From: Allodiplogaster sudhausi
Taxonomy: Eukaryota; Nematoda; Chromadorea; Rhabditida; Diplogasteridae
Length of the DNA stretch: 64,000 bases
NCBI GenBank assembly: GCA_945643635.1
Contig: CALZFC010000035.1
Coordinates: 1,153,501 to 1,217,500, forward strand
Direction of reading: 5' to 3'
Under the pieces are notes generated by a model. It saw nothing but the letters and a program-made list of their open reading frames with translations, was not told the DNA's origin and did no database searches. Below, piece by piece: positions 10,842-21,125 of this stretch (position 1 is the stretch's first letter; each line of letters opens with the position of its first letter). The position numbers and the translations under genes were made by a program.

Positions 10842-12056
10842 TTATTTCATTTTAGTTGAAACGAGTGTTTCCTTCCATTCTAAATTATTTTCTTCTCGTC
10901 TACGATGGGCCTTGGCCGCTAGACGATGGCGACCCAACTGTTCTTTGTTGCTGTTCTCGCTGTCGCGCCTCCATGGCATCCGGAATAAGCCGATTATGAA
11001 CCTTAAATATTAATACCGCATACATTTCATATAATAAATTTAAAATGAACCTGAAAATATTATGTTAGGCTATTTTCTTCGCTTGACTCCTTCAACTAAT
11101 TAGATTTTTTTTTTCTCAAAGTGCATTATTTCTAATTTCACTGCAGTGAGTGCATTGTTCGCAAAGGCAAAATATGCATTTAGTGAATACATATTTACTG
11201 AAATTAGCATAATTGATTTAGCCCTTGTTATCCTTTTTGACCTTTTTTTGCTTGAGAAACGAAATTATTTTCATGAGACCTGCGATATGGGCCGACACAA
11301 TAGAGCATAGCAATGGCATTCAGCGGAGGTATCACATTGCCGATCTGGAAGAACAAATTGACAAACATTTTAATGATGTTATATATTTTCTTAATTTTTC
11401 GAATTTTTCTTTCTCCATCGTCAGACGTGCACAATTGGCCTCTAATTAGTATGACAAACTAATTGTACGCGTAGCAGTACTACTGACCGCTGTTGGATAG
11501 TTCTCCAAGAAGGCGTTGTTGGCCGTCTTTGTAATGATGAGATAGACGCCAAGCAAGCAGAGGCGTGCGCCGTAAGAGCCTGACAAGCAAGCAAGCACTA
11601 TACGAACAGCATTTTGTACATACATACATAATGAAATTAACAAATCAAATCAATATATTGTGGGCGTATGCCTTCTCTCAACAATACTATACGGCTGCTC
11701 TGTTTATATTGAAAATAATTTTAGTGAAACATCCGTTACAAAGAATGGCCGGTTAACGAATATAACCGGCCGAAGCATGACATGGAGTTTACAATAACGG
11801 TAATTTTTTATCTGCTTCTCTCGTCTGGCGTCCATTCTTTCCTTGAGGATAAGCACAGTTTTAGCGGTCCCTGTACAGTCTCTTTAGCAGAGATAAGAAA
11901 GATGGTTAAGAGTGATCAGAAAGATCTATCAACAGTGATAAGCTGCCGATGCATGACGCGCGTCTTGTCGCTCATCGTCGAGGACAGCGCGCCGAGCCGG
12001 CGGAGGGGGGCGCAACCAGAAGATCAGCGTGTACTCGGATAGCGGAGGGAGCATCG
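10842..12056 (-). pseudogene. srd-class chemoreceptor, 3' half (end of TM5 to C-terminus), cut off by a transposon
   Basis: The 3' part of the receptor whose 5' part lies at 26,970-27,976. Minus-strand exons: 12,056-11,934 (LSEYTLIFWLR, then MSDKTRVMHRQLIT), 11,579-11,488 (ALTAHASACL and GVYLIITKTANNAFLENYPTA, TM6), 11,344-11,280 (NVIPPLNAIAMLYCVGPYR, TM7) and 11,001-10,842 (basic tail ending in TAA, with AATAAA overlapping the stop). Last-exon phases agree. The MS-KT--MH-QL motif between TM5 and TM6 and the PYR after TM7 are typical of nematode Str/Srd receptors. Two one-base frame breaks are visible: at the run of six G at 12,005-12,010 and near 11,550. Either the gene decayed after the insertion, or these are sequencing indels in homopolymers. 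Confidence 0.75.
12055..12056. repeat. Left CG target-site duplication of the 14.9-kb transposon
   Basis: CG directly precedes the left terminal repeat; CG directly follows the right one at 26,970-26,971. Keeping one CG joins the srd codons TAC TCG ATG CTC in frame. Confidence 0.75.
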
Positions 12057-12077
12057 CACACAAGAAAAAAAACCATT
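12057..12077. repeat. Left terminal inverted repeat of the 14.9-kb transposon
   Basis: Pairs with 26,949-26,969 (20/21 positions). Beyond base 21 the two ends differ, but both continue with words such as ATACCGTA, ACCGCTGG and AACGGT. Confidence 0.85.
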
Positions 12078-12089
12078 GGAGGTGCGAAA

Positions 12090-12360
12090 TCGCGATACCG
12101 TAGGTGTTGAAACCGCTGGAAATAACGGTTTTTTGCCTTTTCGCGACCTGGGCGCGCCCTCAAGCAGCAACGGTTTTTTCCCCAGCTAGCATACCATTAA
12201 AATGAGTGGTTTACAACTGGCATCTCGGCGAAGCATACGGTGTTCCGTGACGCATTTATGGTTCGCTGGCGCACCTGTATTTTCCGACTGCACGTTTTGG
12301 ACGCATGAGGTGTATCATGGCGCACTTATAGTATGCTGGCGCACTTGATTTTCTGGAGCG
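12090..12360. repeat. Left subterminal repeat region
   Basis: Contains ATACCGT, ACCGCTGGAAATAACGGTTT, GCAACGGTTTTTTCCCC, and several copies of TGGCGCACTT/CTGGCGCACCTG. ACCGNT/ANCGGT words recur in the right end at 26,795-26,940. Subterminal motif clusters are the usual transposase-binding sites of CACTA-type elements. Confidence 0.5.
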
Positions 12361-12727
12361 AATTTCCTCAGGAAGATGGATTATGTCGCTGACAACCATA
12401 AATGATAATGTTTTAATTGGTTCTCTTGAATTTCTTACTTACTTTCAGCCTTCGCCTCCTGCCGCATGAAGAAGAGTCCCTGCCGGGGTCTCTCGCGCTA
12501 GAAGCGACGTCAGGTATTATCATGTTCTGTTTTATTCAAAATTCAGATTGTTTTTACATTAGATTTATTGCTTTTGGCTTGAGACTGTTATTATCAACAC
12601 AGACAACTTTTCCGTTGCAGGTTTACACACACAAGAGGCCCTCCGCGAAACAGTAGCGACTTGGCGCATTTAAGGTTCGATTCTATGAAAATTTTCATAA
12701 AATAGTATTACTCAACTTTGCTTTCTT

Positions 12728-14512
12728 CACAAATATTTTTATTTTCACGTGTCTGCCGCGGCTCGCTCGGTTGCAGCGAATCAGCAGGAGCGACTACGAC
12801 GGTATGCATAATTTCTTTGTGGAAATGTTTTTTTTGATGAAATGGAATCTTTTTAAATGGATGGGAATGGATGCAAGTGTTTTTTTTAGAAACACATTAA
12901 TTACTGATTCTTTAAAAAGGGTAGATATTGTAGATAATATTCTCCTATAATTCAGCTTCCACATCGGGTTGCTCGAGTTGTGAAGAAGCAGAGGGGAGCG
13001 AGGAGTACGGGACTGGTCGATAACTGCGTTAGTTATGTTTCCTAGAGTTGACTTGTAGCCGATTTTTTTTTCAGGTTTCTTTCGAAACAAAAGTTTTTGG
13101 CTGAATCTTAGAAAGAGTATTTTGTGAATATTATTCTATTCTTTTGTGCACAGTGGTGGACGATCACTGTGGTGGGCATATTTTCTTTATGGGAATTGGA
13201 TGAAAATGTTTTTTTTAGAAACACATCTAATAACAAAGCACTTTTCTAAAGAATTGTTATTTAAGAATATTTTCTTTCCGTAATTCAGCTTTTATTTCTT
13301 TGCAGTTCCGCTGGTTGTTGGGAGGCAGGCAGGGAAGCTGAAGCACGGTGGTGATTGTCACTACTGTAAGTTTTTTTATAAGGGAACTTTAGGTAGATGT
13401 TTTTTCTTCGAAATAAAGCCCCTTTCTTCCAATGAGTAGTTATTTTAGATTATGTTTCTTTCGTAATTCAGCTTTTTCATCTTTGCAGTACCGCTAGTTC
13501 TCAGTTCATCTTTGCTAGTTCGCGAGGCAGGAAGAGAAGGAGCAGTACGCTGGAAGAGGATCCCCACGGTATGTTTTCTTTAAGATAACTTAAAGTACAT
13601 TTTTTTTCTTCGAAGCAAACCCTCTTTTTTCTAATGAGTATTTATTTTGGGTTATTTTCTTTTTTTCTTAGTTTAGCATCAGCATCTTTGGAGCACCGCG
13701 AGTTGTAGCGAAGAGGCTAAGGAAGCACCAGCAGTACGCTGGTGGAAGTTCTTCACGGTATGTTTTCTTTAAGGAAACTTTTATTTCTTTAAGTAAGCAG
13801 TTGATTTATTTTCGAAACGAAACAAAGCATTTTTTTAACGAGTTGTTATTTAAGAATATTTTCTTTCCGTAATTCAGCTTTTATTTCTTTGCAGTTCCGC
13901 TGGTTGTTGGGAGGCAGACAGAGAAGCAGAAGCACGGTGGTGGATTGTCACTACAGTAAGTTTTTTATAGGGGAACTTGAAATAGATGTTTTTTCGTCGA
14001 AACAAAGCCTATTTTTTCTAATGAGTAGTTATTTTAGAATATTTTCATTTCGTAATTCAGCTTTTCCATCTTTGCAGTACCGCGAGTTCTTGCGAGGCAG
14101 GAAGCGACGCTGAAGCAGGCTGTTGGATAGTCACTGATGTAAGTTTTCTTAAGAGGAACTTGAAGTAGATTTTTTTATTCGAAACAATTCCTCTTTTTTC
14201 TAATGAGTAGTTATTTTGAGATTATTTTCTTTGCGTAATTCCATTTCTTTGCAGTACCGCCAGTTGTGTCGAGGCAGCAAGGGAGGCCGAAGCAGGGTGT
14301 TGGACGGTCACTACTGTAAGTTTTTTATAGGAAACTTGAAGTAGATGTTTATTCCTTCGAAAAAAATCAAATCCTCTTTTTTTCTAATGAGTAGTAATTC
14401 TAGATTATTTTCCTTTCGTAATCCAGCTTTTCCATCTTTGCAGTACCGCGAGTTGTGGCGAAGCAGCAAGGGAGGCTTAAGCAGGCTGTTGGACGACCAC
14501 AGCTGTCAGTTT
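12728..14512 (+). repeat. Tandem array of exon-like units, period about 180-210 bp
   Basis: At least seven units begin with the acceptor TTTGCAG or TTGCAG, after 13,305, 13,488, about 13,685, 13,894, 14,077, 14,254 and 14,443. Each then has 65-85 bp beginning TACCGCGAGTTGTGGCG or TTCCGCTGGTTGTTGGGAGG and ends in a donor (GTAAGTTTTTT or GTATGTTTTC). A conserved 100-bp intron-like spacer (TTCGAAAC, TCTAATGAGTAGTTATTTTAG) follows. Two or three decayed units lie at 12,728-13,190. Units differ by substitutions and small indels, and some are closed in a given frame, so they look like repeated non-coding or alternative first exons rather than one protein. The array ends about 110 bp before the ATG of the transposase-like gene. 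Confidence 0.75.
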
Positions 14513-14623
14513 TTTTTTCGCCACATTCTGTTATTAATGGATTCTTCTGTTTTTTTTAATCTCTTCAATTAGTTAACTTACTACTGTGACACTTTAAGAG
14601 AACCAAATTACACCACTATTTAG

Positions 14624-17097
14624 ATGGAATGCCCTGTCGAAGGATGCAACGAATGGCTGGAGTATAAACGAAGAGTTTTGGAACATCGGCGACACGATCA
14701 TGGTGGCAGCGGTGCCTTGCTCTGCAAGATGTGTGTCGTCTGGCAGCGATTCGGCAAAATGAGCTCACTACAGCAGCACTGCACACGTTTTCACGACGGT
14801 TCTATTCTCTCAGGTGATTATTTATTAGTTTTACGCCCTCTTACTTGAAGTACTGTATGCCTTGACAGACAGCACAGTCGTCTTTGGTGGTCAAGAGAAG
14901 AAAAAAATTTCGTGCACTTTATTTCTGTTGTTTATTAAAATAAATAGAAAAATTCAGCTTCGCCACCGCCAAGACCTCCAAATGTCGTTCCGCCTGCTTT
15001 GAACGTTGCTGAAGCAAATGGTTCCTATTCGCCAGAGCTATTTATTCTAAGTTTCCAGAATCTACCAGCTGTGCGAACGAGCTGCAACAATTCTTCGCCC
15101 AGCAGATGGGCAGAGGAGTCCCCCGCTCTTCGCTGGACAGCTTCGCCCAGTTTCTGCAGCGTGTTCTGCATGTCGGCGAATCCGGTGATCCTAGGGCAAT
15201 TGCCGAAACCGATTCGGCCATTTCCTCCTGTTTGACGCATTACAAAAGGACCCAGCTTGGCACGCGTAACGGCGATATTCTAACACCTCAGAAATTTCAG
15301 ATGGGCGTAATCCAGACGACCAAGAGAGATAGACACGGCGAAGCAGTCCGTGTAGAGCAAGGAGAGTACTTCTATGTGTTCGAGCTTGAAGAAGTGCTTA
15401 GACAAGCAGTACAATTTGCTCGCTCCCTTAACCTGCTCAAGTCCTGCTGTAGCGATAGAATATGCTGCCACAAACAGGGAGAAAGGTATAAGACCGTGGC
15501 TGATGAAACTCAGCATGCAACCCCACTTCCTTTCCTGTTGTATGGCGACGATGTCTCACCCGGAAGCTCCCTTGGCCCGAAGGCCGCCGCCAACTCGCTT
15601 TGTCTTTTCCAAATCAAGCTGGCAGGGCATCACTTGGACGCCTCATCGGTATTGGCGTCCAAGTTTGTCTATGCCACTGCCTATGCGAAAGACCACTCTG
15701 CGCATTCCTTCCTTCCCATCCTTGATGTCCTAAAGCAGCAGCTGGCCAGCATTTATGATAGGGGTGGCCTTCGAATTGGAGATGAACTCTTTCACCCAGT
15801 ACTCCTCTCTGTGATTGCGGATAATAAAGCGCATTATGAGTTCCGCGGCCTCAAACTCAATTACAACCGCTGTCGCCTCTGTCTAGTTGACTCTGCCAAT
15901 TTTCTTACTGTCACGAACGAGTCTCAAGTGTAGCTGAAAGATAGGCAGTGGTACGACCTGGTTTGCAGCGCAGGATTGGCCCAGCACCATGGCTTCAAAG
16001 ATGCTTGCCCTTTGGATGGCATTCCGGGCTATGATTTTATGAATGATTGCTCGATGGACCTAATGCATGACGTGTTGGAGGGTGAAGCCCAACGAGCAAC
16101 CATTAGGCTTCTGCGCGCATTGGATCGGCGTGGGCTTAAGTTGCAAAGAATCAACGCGATTATGTCCAATCTCCCATACGGAAAGCAAGATTCTTCATCC
16201 CGCCCCTCCCCATTCAAGGTAGATGTTCTGTCTGGCACTTCGATCTCCCAGCGGGCTTCCCAGGTTCACACTCTAATGAGATTGCTCCCGCTTGCTCTTC
16301 ATTTTCACACCGATCTCTCCGACTTCGTAGAGCGGGAATCCTTTGTGCTTCTTGGAAAAGTTCTCCTGACCCTTCTGCAGCCTTCCTTTACGGAGCGAGA
16401 TCTGGCCAGATTAGAAGATCTTGTGGCAAGATACATTGATTCCGTCCGCGAAATTGTCAACCTTTTCCCTGGCGAGGTTTCGATGACGATCAAATCTCAC
16501 CACCTCGTTCACTATGCAAGATTCGTGAGATTGTATGGACCCCCCATCCTGAATTGGTGTATTGATTTTGAGCAACTTAACGCATAAATCAAGTCCCACT
16601 CCTACATGTCTAGGAACGCTCAAAACTTGCCATTCTCCATGATCAACCACGCGCAGCATTTCCTTGCATCTCAGCGCGCATCATTCAATTTGGAAGCGTT
16701 GCCGCGAGCAGGTGTACGGTATTACAGCGAGCTTCCATCCGATTCTCCCCTGATCTCCATCATTGATGACCTCGCAATTGTCGTAGACATGTTGTGCTAT
16801 AGAATTGACTACCATGGAATGTGCTACAGTGACCGCGATATTGTTGTCTTGTCAGCAGGCGCGCTCCCATCCTTTGGTCAGATTCGCTTTGCTGTTTACG
16901 TTGATGGTGAGTGGCAACTTGTGATTCAAAAGTGCGAAACGATCTCTTGGCTTGATTCTATCAACTGTTACACTGTTCAGATGTCCGATGTTCTTTGTGT
17001 TGTTTCCTTCGAAAATCTTAACTCTGCTCACCCACTTGACTCTTACTTCTTTGTTGATGTTGTGTACATTCCAATCAGACATTTCCCTTTGGAATAA
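14624..17097 (+). pseudogene. C2H2 zinc-finger transposase-like gene of the 14.9-kb transposon
   Basis: Three exons in phase: 14,624-14,813 encodes two C2H2 fingers (C-x4-C...H...H beginning CPVEGC, and C-x2-C...H...H beginning CKMCVVW); 14,958-15,020 is Pro-rich; 15,059-17,097 is the core. The core has the landmarks of a widespread animal transposon protein family: LLYGDDVSPGSSLGP, then FHPVLLSVIADNKAHYEFRG, CRLCL, DLMHDVLEGEAQRA, SHHLVHYARF and LNWCIDFEQLNA. Acidic residues in YGDD, IAD and MHDVLEGE are candidate catalytic positions of a DDE/D fold. Two in-frame stops interrupt it (TAG at 15,931-15,933 and TAA at 16,585-16,587) without any frameshift. That suggests recent loss by point mutation; suppression or editing is possible but unsupported. 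Confidence 0.65.
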
Positions 17098-17207
17098 AAG
17101 AAGAATTTCGCTTTCAAATGAGTGTTATTCCTTATAAAAATTAAGGCGTTATAACGCAATTACTACTTGTAAACTGATTTTAAGCATATATTTGATTTGT
17201 TAATTTA

Positions 17208-19627
17208 GAATGCGTTTCCGGTTGCAAGTTTTGGCTGAAGATGGAAAGTCGGTTGAAGCAGAACTTGGTTCCGATGAGTCCGCTGCAACTACGTTGGAGG
17301 AGCTGACGATTTAGCTTTTTGGCCGTTACGAAATCCATCGCTCGCGAATTTGTCGAGTTACAAGATCAGTGGGTCGTATCGAGTACCCCGTTTTGGGTAT
17401 ATTCCCCGATGACGACTGCCAGCTAACAGTCTATCTTGCTCATTGTCAGGAAGAGGTTACGCTTGTAAGTTACCCAAAATGTTTAATTCACTTTTCTATG
17501 TTATCCTGCACAAGTTGAGTTTGCTCATTTGTAGAATGCTGTCCATTCTCAAGAGGAATACAGCTCATTTTCAAACGTTAGAAATTCTAAACTATGTGCT
17601 TCTTTATCTTTCAAATGACGATATTTTCCGTTATCAGGCTCGTGATTCCGCTTCTCCCTCGCGAAAGAGAATAATGCTGGGTAGTTCTGACGATGAAGAT
17701 GAAATCGATGAAATTGGAAGTCGTCACGAGAGTAGCTCTTCAGCTTCTGTACTGGATGGTCATTGCGTTGGCGAGCTTCTGAAAAGTAAGCTGTTTATGT
17801 TTATATTTAAAACAAAACTCGCCCCCCCCCTCAACTTAGATCGCGAAAATCGATCTGGCGGAGATGTGCTTGTCCAAAGACTTAATGAGAAATTAAGTAC
17901 CGCGTCCATGGAAGGTACGCTTTACATTACAATTTCGTGATCAAAGTGAATTAGATATACATATTCAGATATTCTGAGGACTCATCCAGAAACTGATCTC
18001 ATCCTCTCCTCTCTGCGCTCCGGTGACATCACCGAAGAGTATCGTTGTAACGTCAGGAGGCAGTTCGTTCGAAGAGTCGGCGAATATGTTATGCAGCATG
18101 CAGACAAGTGAGCCAATTCTCCTTATTCACTTGTGTTTTATTTACCTTAATATTATTTTCATTATCTTCTTTACAATATTGAAACAATCTTCCATACCTT
18201 CTTTAGCAAGAATCGTCCAACTGCTCGTGAGATTGTCTGCTTCTTCACCAGGCTCATGCACCCTTTCCCAAAGACAAACCAGGTTTCACTTCGTATTTTT
18301 TTTTAATTCATCCTTTATGACTGCAAATAACTTTAGAGCCTACTGCATATTTACTTTAGGCGCCCTTCGTCTGCGGCAACAAGAGCTTCCTCATCGTGTA
18401 CGTCAGCAATCGGCGAAGACGCATGGCGCTTCATGGAGACGCTGTCCTGAGACCATACAAGAGGAAGAAGATGGACACGTCTCAAAGGAACTTCGAAGGT
18501 CAGCGTCTCATCGCCATGCAGTTGAGGCACTTTCCTGATGACAGTGACACTGCGCTTCAGATGCTCGAAGAGTCGCGGTCGGTCTTTCTACACCTATTTT
18601 TGAATATTATTGTTATTTATAATTTGTATTCATTAATTAATCGGAGGAGATTGTTAGAGTCACTTATTTTTAATGATATTCTGCTTATGGCATAACCTGT
18701 ATATATATTACGGTACTTTTATTAATAGAATAACAATCGTAAATGAATTTGCCTGAATTACGGCCTTTATTTATTCTTAAGTGACTACCGACTCCAGCTA
18801 TGTCGTGAGATGGGTGCTGCGAAGGCGATTGAAGAATTTAGACAGCTCTCTTCTTCCAAGCAGGTACTTTTCTTGATATACGGCAATACCGTACTCGTTT
18901 GTAAAGAGCAGGTCTAAATTACTGTAGTTCTTTAATTGCAGATACTGTCCGACTTTGACAGAGGATTCAAGGTCGACTCCAACGCCTTTGTGCAGAAGTG
19001 GCCCCGAATCGAGGAGTATCTGAGCAGCATATTCAAGACTAACTTCTCCTCGGCCGAGCATATGTCAATTTCTGCCATGAATACAGTTACAGGTTCAGGT
19101 AAGAGGAGAATTTTTTTAAATCAATTTCCCGATTTTTCTGTTCTATGTTGAAAAGAGATGGTTGCAGAAACAGCATCTGTACAAGCCGTTCTCGCCGTGG
19201 TTGCCCACTTTAAGAAGTTCTGCCCACGTAAGCAGATGTCACGCTTTGGCAGAGTCTTCTCTACATTCCTGGTCAGACAGTTTGCTGGATACTTTTACCA
19301 AATTGAAAGCAGCAATAGATTTGTATGTGATTTTCTTTGATAAGTGTTCTCTTTTAAAATGTTCTTTGCGCTTTAGAGAAATTGTCAATCAATACTTATA
19401 GTCTGAGCCTGATGCAAGGCACGTCGTCGATTGACTCTGCGAAATGGGCCTCCGTCAGCCGCTCGTAGTCAAGTACGGTCAGAGCAGGAAGCAGTTCTCC
19501 GTATTTTGCAACGTCAGCGTAAAGTTTTCTTTTTGCAATAGTTTCATCTCTCGAGTCAGAAAAGGTGCAGTACTGTCCGGATATAAGATCATGAAAATTG
19601 AGGCTGTTTTGCTTCTATCCATTTCTA

Positions 19628-19669
<42 letters not shown>

Positions 19670-19938
19670 GTCTCGCTCACTGCCTGCATATCTCTGCTAG
19701 AACAGGTACAAGAAAACAGTAAATAAAAGATGTATATTTCCAGGCAATCGAGATTCTCTGCGGCGAATCGTTCATCGAGGCTGTTGTTGTTGCCCTGGCC
19801 TGCCACTTCCTCTTCCATCTCCGATTCGACTCTGAGGTTACCGACATCTGGGGCGTGTTCTCGCTTCTCATCGGCGCGCCACATTCGGTCAAGTCGAATA
19901 CAGCTATCAACCTGGTAGACAGCATCCAAATACATTTG
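17208..19938 (+). pseudogene. SAMD3-like accessory gene of the 14.9-kb transposon
   Basis: A multi-exon gene just downstream of the transposase-like gene. Exons as read: 17,208-17,464; 17,638-17,785 (acidic, DDEDEIDEIG); 17,840-17,914; 17,969-18,107 (DILRTHPETDLILSSL, RRQFVRRVGEYV); 18,207-18,282; 18,360-18,577 (RRRMALHGDAVLRPYKRKKM); 18,782-18,863; 18,942-19,098; about 19,169-19,321; about 19,402-19,513; 19,743-19,938 (ends QIHLV-stop). The layout matches proteins annotated in many animals as sterile-alpha-motif domain-containing protein 3-like, which travel with the same transposase family. Exon 1 has an in-frame TAG at 17,312-17,314. The exons near 19.2-19.5 kb are uncertain in frame. Function within the element is unknown; a DNA-binding or repressor partner is a guess. 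Confidence 0.55.
19620..19670. repeat. (TC)n microsatellite inside a SAMD3-like intron
   Basis: CT-rich run with interspersed TATCTC units between the last two exons of the SAMD3-like gene. Confidence 0.9.
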
Positions 19939-19939
19939 G

Positions 19940-20554
19940 TATGATTCTTCTTGTCAAATTTTATCATGGATTTGTAGAGTGATCTGTTGAGTTTCCTAGA
20001 AATAGGCGAAGAATAACCTTGTAAAAAAAAATGTTTTCATCATATTTGCCAAAGATTGTATATGTATTCTGTGAGAACGCGTCTTTTGTATTTCTTCCTT
20101 CTTTGTGAAATTTTTTAATCATTGCTTTAATTTTAACCGGGTGCACTATGTGAATGTATTAATTACGAGTAAAAATCTAGTTTATCTTGTAGCATTGTTT
20201 GGAATATCCTGTGAATCGTTGCATATTGTTTGGAATATCCTGTGAATGCCTGTACATTTCTGTCAAAATGTCGCTCGATTCATTATGGCGCTTACATTCC
20301 GCTTGTTATCACATTGACCACTGCATAACAATAAAAACTGTTGAATGCTGTAATTGCAAAGCGTAAGTTGAAACATGGTAAGTGTATGCTTATATGGATG
20401 CAAAGTTTAGCCTGCCTGCAATTGGCAGCTTAAAAAAAATCGATACATAGAGAACGAAGCTCTCACAATCAATTTACCACTCCCTCCCTCACAGTTGCTC
20501 TCCAGCTCTCTCTCTCTCTCACACTCACTCTCTCTCTCTCTCTTTATCTCTCTC

Positions 20555-20597
<43 letters not shown>

Positions 20598-20822
20598 GTC
20601 TGTCTGTCTTACTCTCCTCAACAAGCGGTGAACACTACACTGAACGAATGCAATTAGCACATTACAGCTAATCAAGAGAGATTCGGACTTCACCGTTTGG
20701 TAGTTAATTAAGTATTGAAGTAGTGAAAGCAAACGCATCATTGAGACTAAATTAACCAAATGCAACATGAATGAACTGCAAGAGATGAAAGACGACAAGT
20801 TTGAGAAAAATGCTGTCTTACA

Positions 20823-20871
<49 letters not shown>

Positions 20872-20880
20872 TCTCTCTGT
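19940..20880. repeat. AT-rich spacer with (TC)n/(TG)n microsatellites
   Basis: Runs of CT occur at about 20,505-20,595 (ending in CTGTCTGTCTGTCTG) and 20,826-20,882. A near-perfect direct repeat GTTTGGAATATCCTGTGAAT lies at 20,198 and 20,228. No gene is seen. Confidence 0.7.
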
Positions 20881-20974
20881 CTTTCTCAAGCACGCGCTCG
20901 CGACCTTAACATAGCTTCATGCCGACCTCCGTTTTCTATTGGCTATCTTCTTCCGGATTCAGTCGCGGGGTACG

Positions 20975-21068
20975 GGTGGTGTAGTGGTCTAAGGCGCGCT
21001 TGCTGGGAAAATGCGAAAATGGGTGGTGGCTTGGTTGGGTACGGGTTCGCTTCCGCGCGGGTGCAAAA
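20975..21068 (+). repeat. tRNA-derived (SINE-like) sequence
   Basis: GGTGGTGTAGTGGTCTAAGG resembles a pol III A box, and GGGTTCGCTTCC, about 50 bp later, resembles a B box. The T-arm does not pair as in a real tRNA, so this looks like a degenerate tRNA-derived short interspersed element rather than a tRNA gene. Confidence 0.35.
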
Positions 21069-21117
21069 CTCTCTGTCTGCTTACAGGTTCACCGTCGTCC
21101 ACGGCAACTCCACTACG

Positions 21118-21125
21118 CAAATCAG
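21118..21125. repeat. Left 8-bp target-site duplication of the Mutator-like element
   Basis: CAAATCAG stands directly before the left terminus (GGCGCTAGGTCG) and again at 26,481-26,488 directly after the right terminus (CGACCTAGCGCC). Eight to eleven base pairs is the usual duplication length for Mutator-like elements. Confidence 0.85.

Noticed and set aside
11782..12042. A plus-strand frame with a signal-peptide-like start (MEFTITVIFYLLLSSG)
   Set aside because: It lies antisense to srd exon and intron sequence whose minus-strand reading is strongly family-like; its 3' end also overlaps the insertion boundary.
19402..19513. A further in-frame stop (TGA at about 19,435) in the SAMD3-like gene
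   Set aside because: The reading frame of this exon is not certain; another frame is open through most of it, so the stop cannot be claimed.
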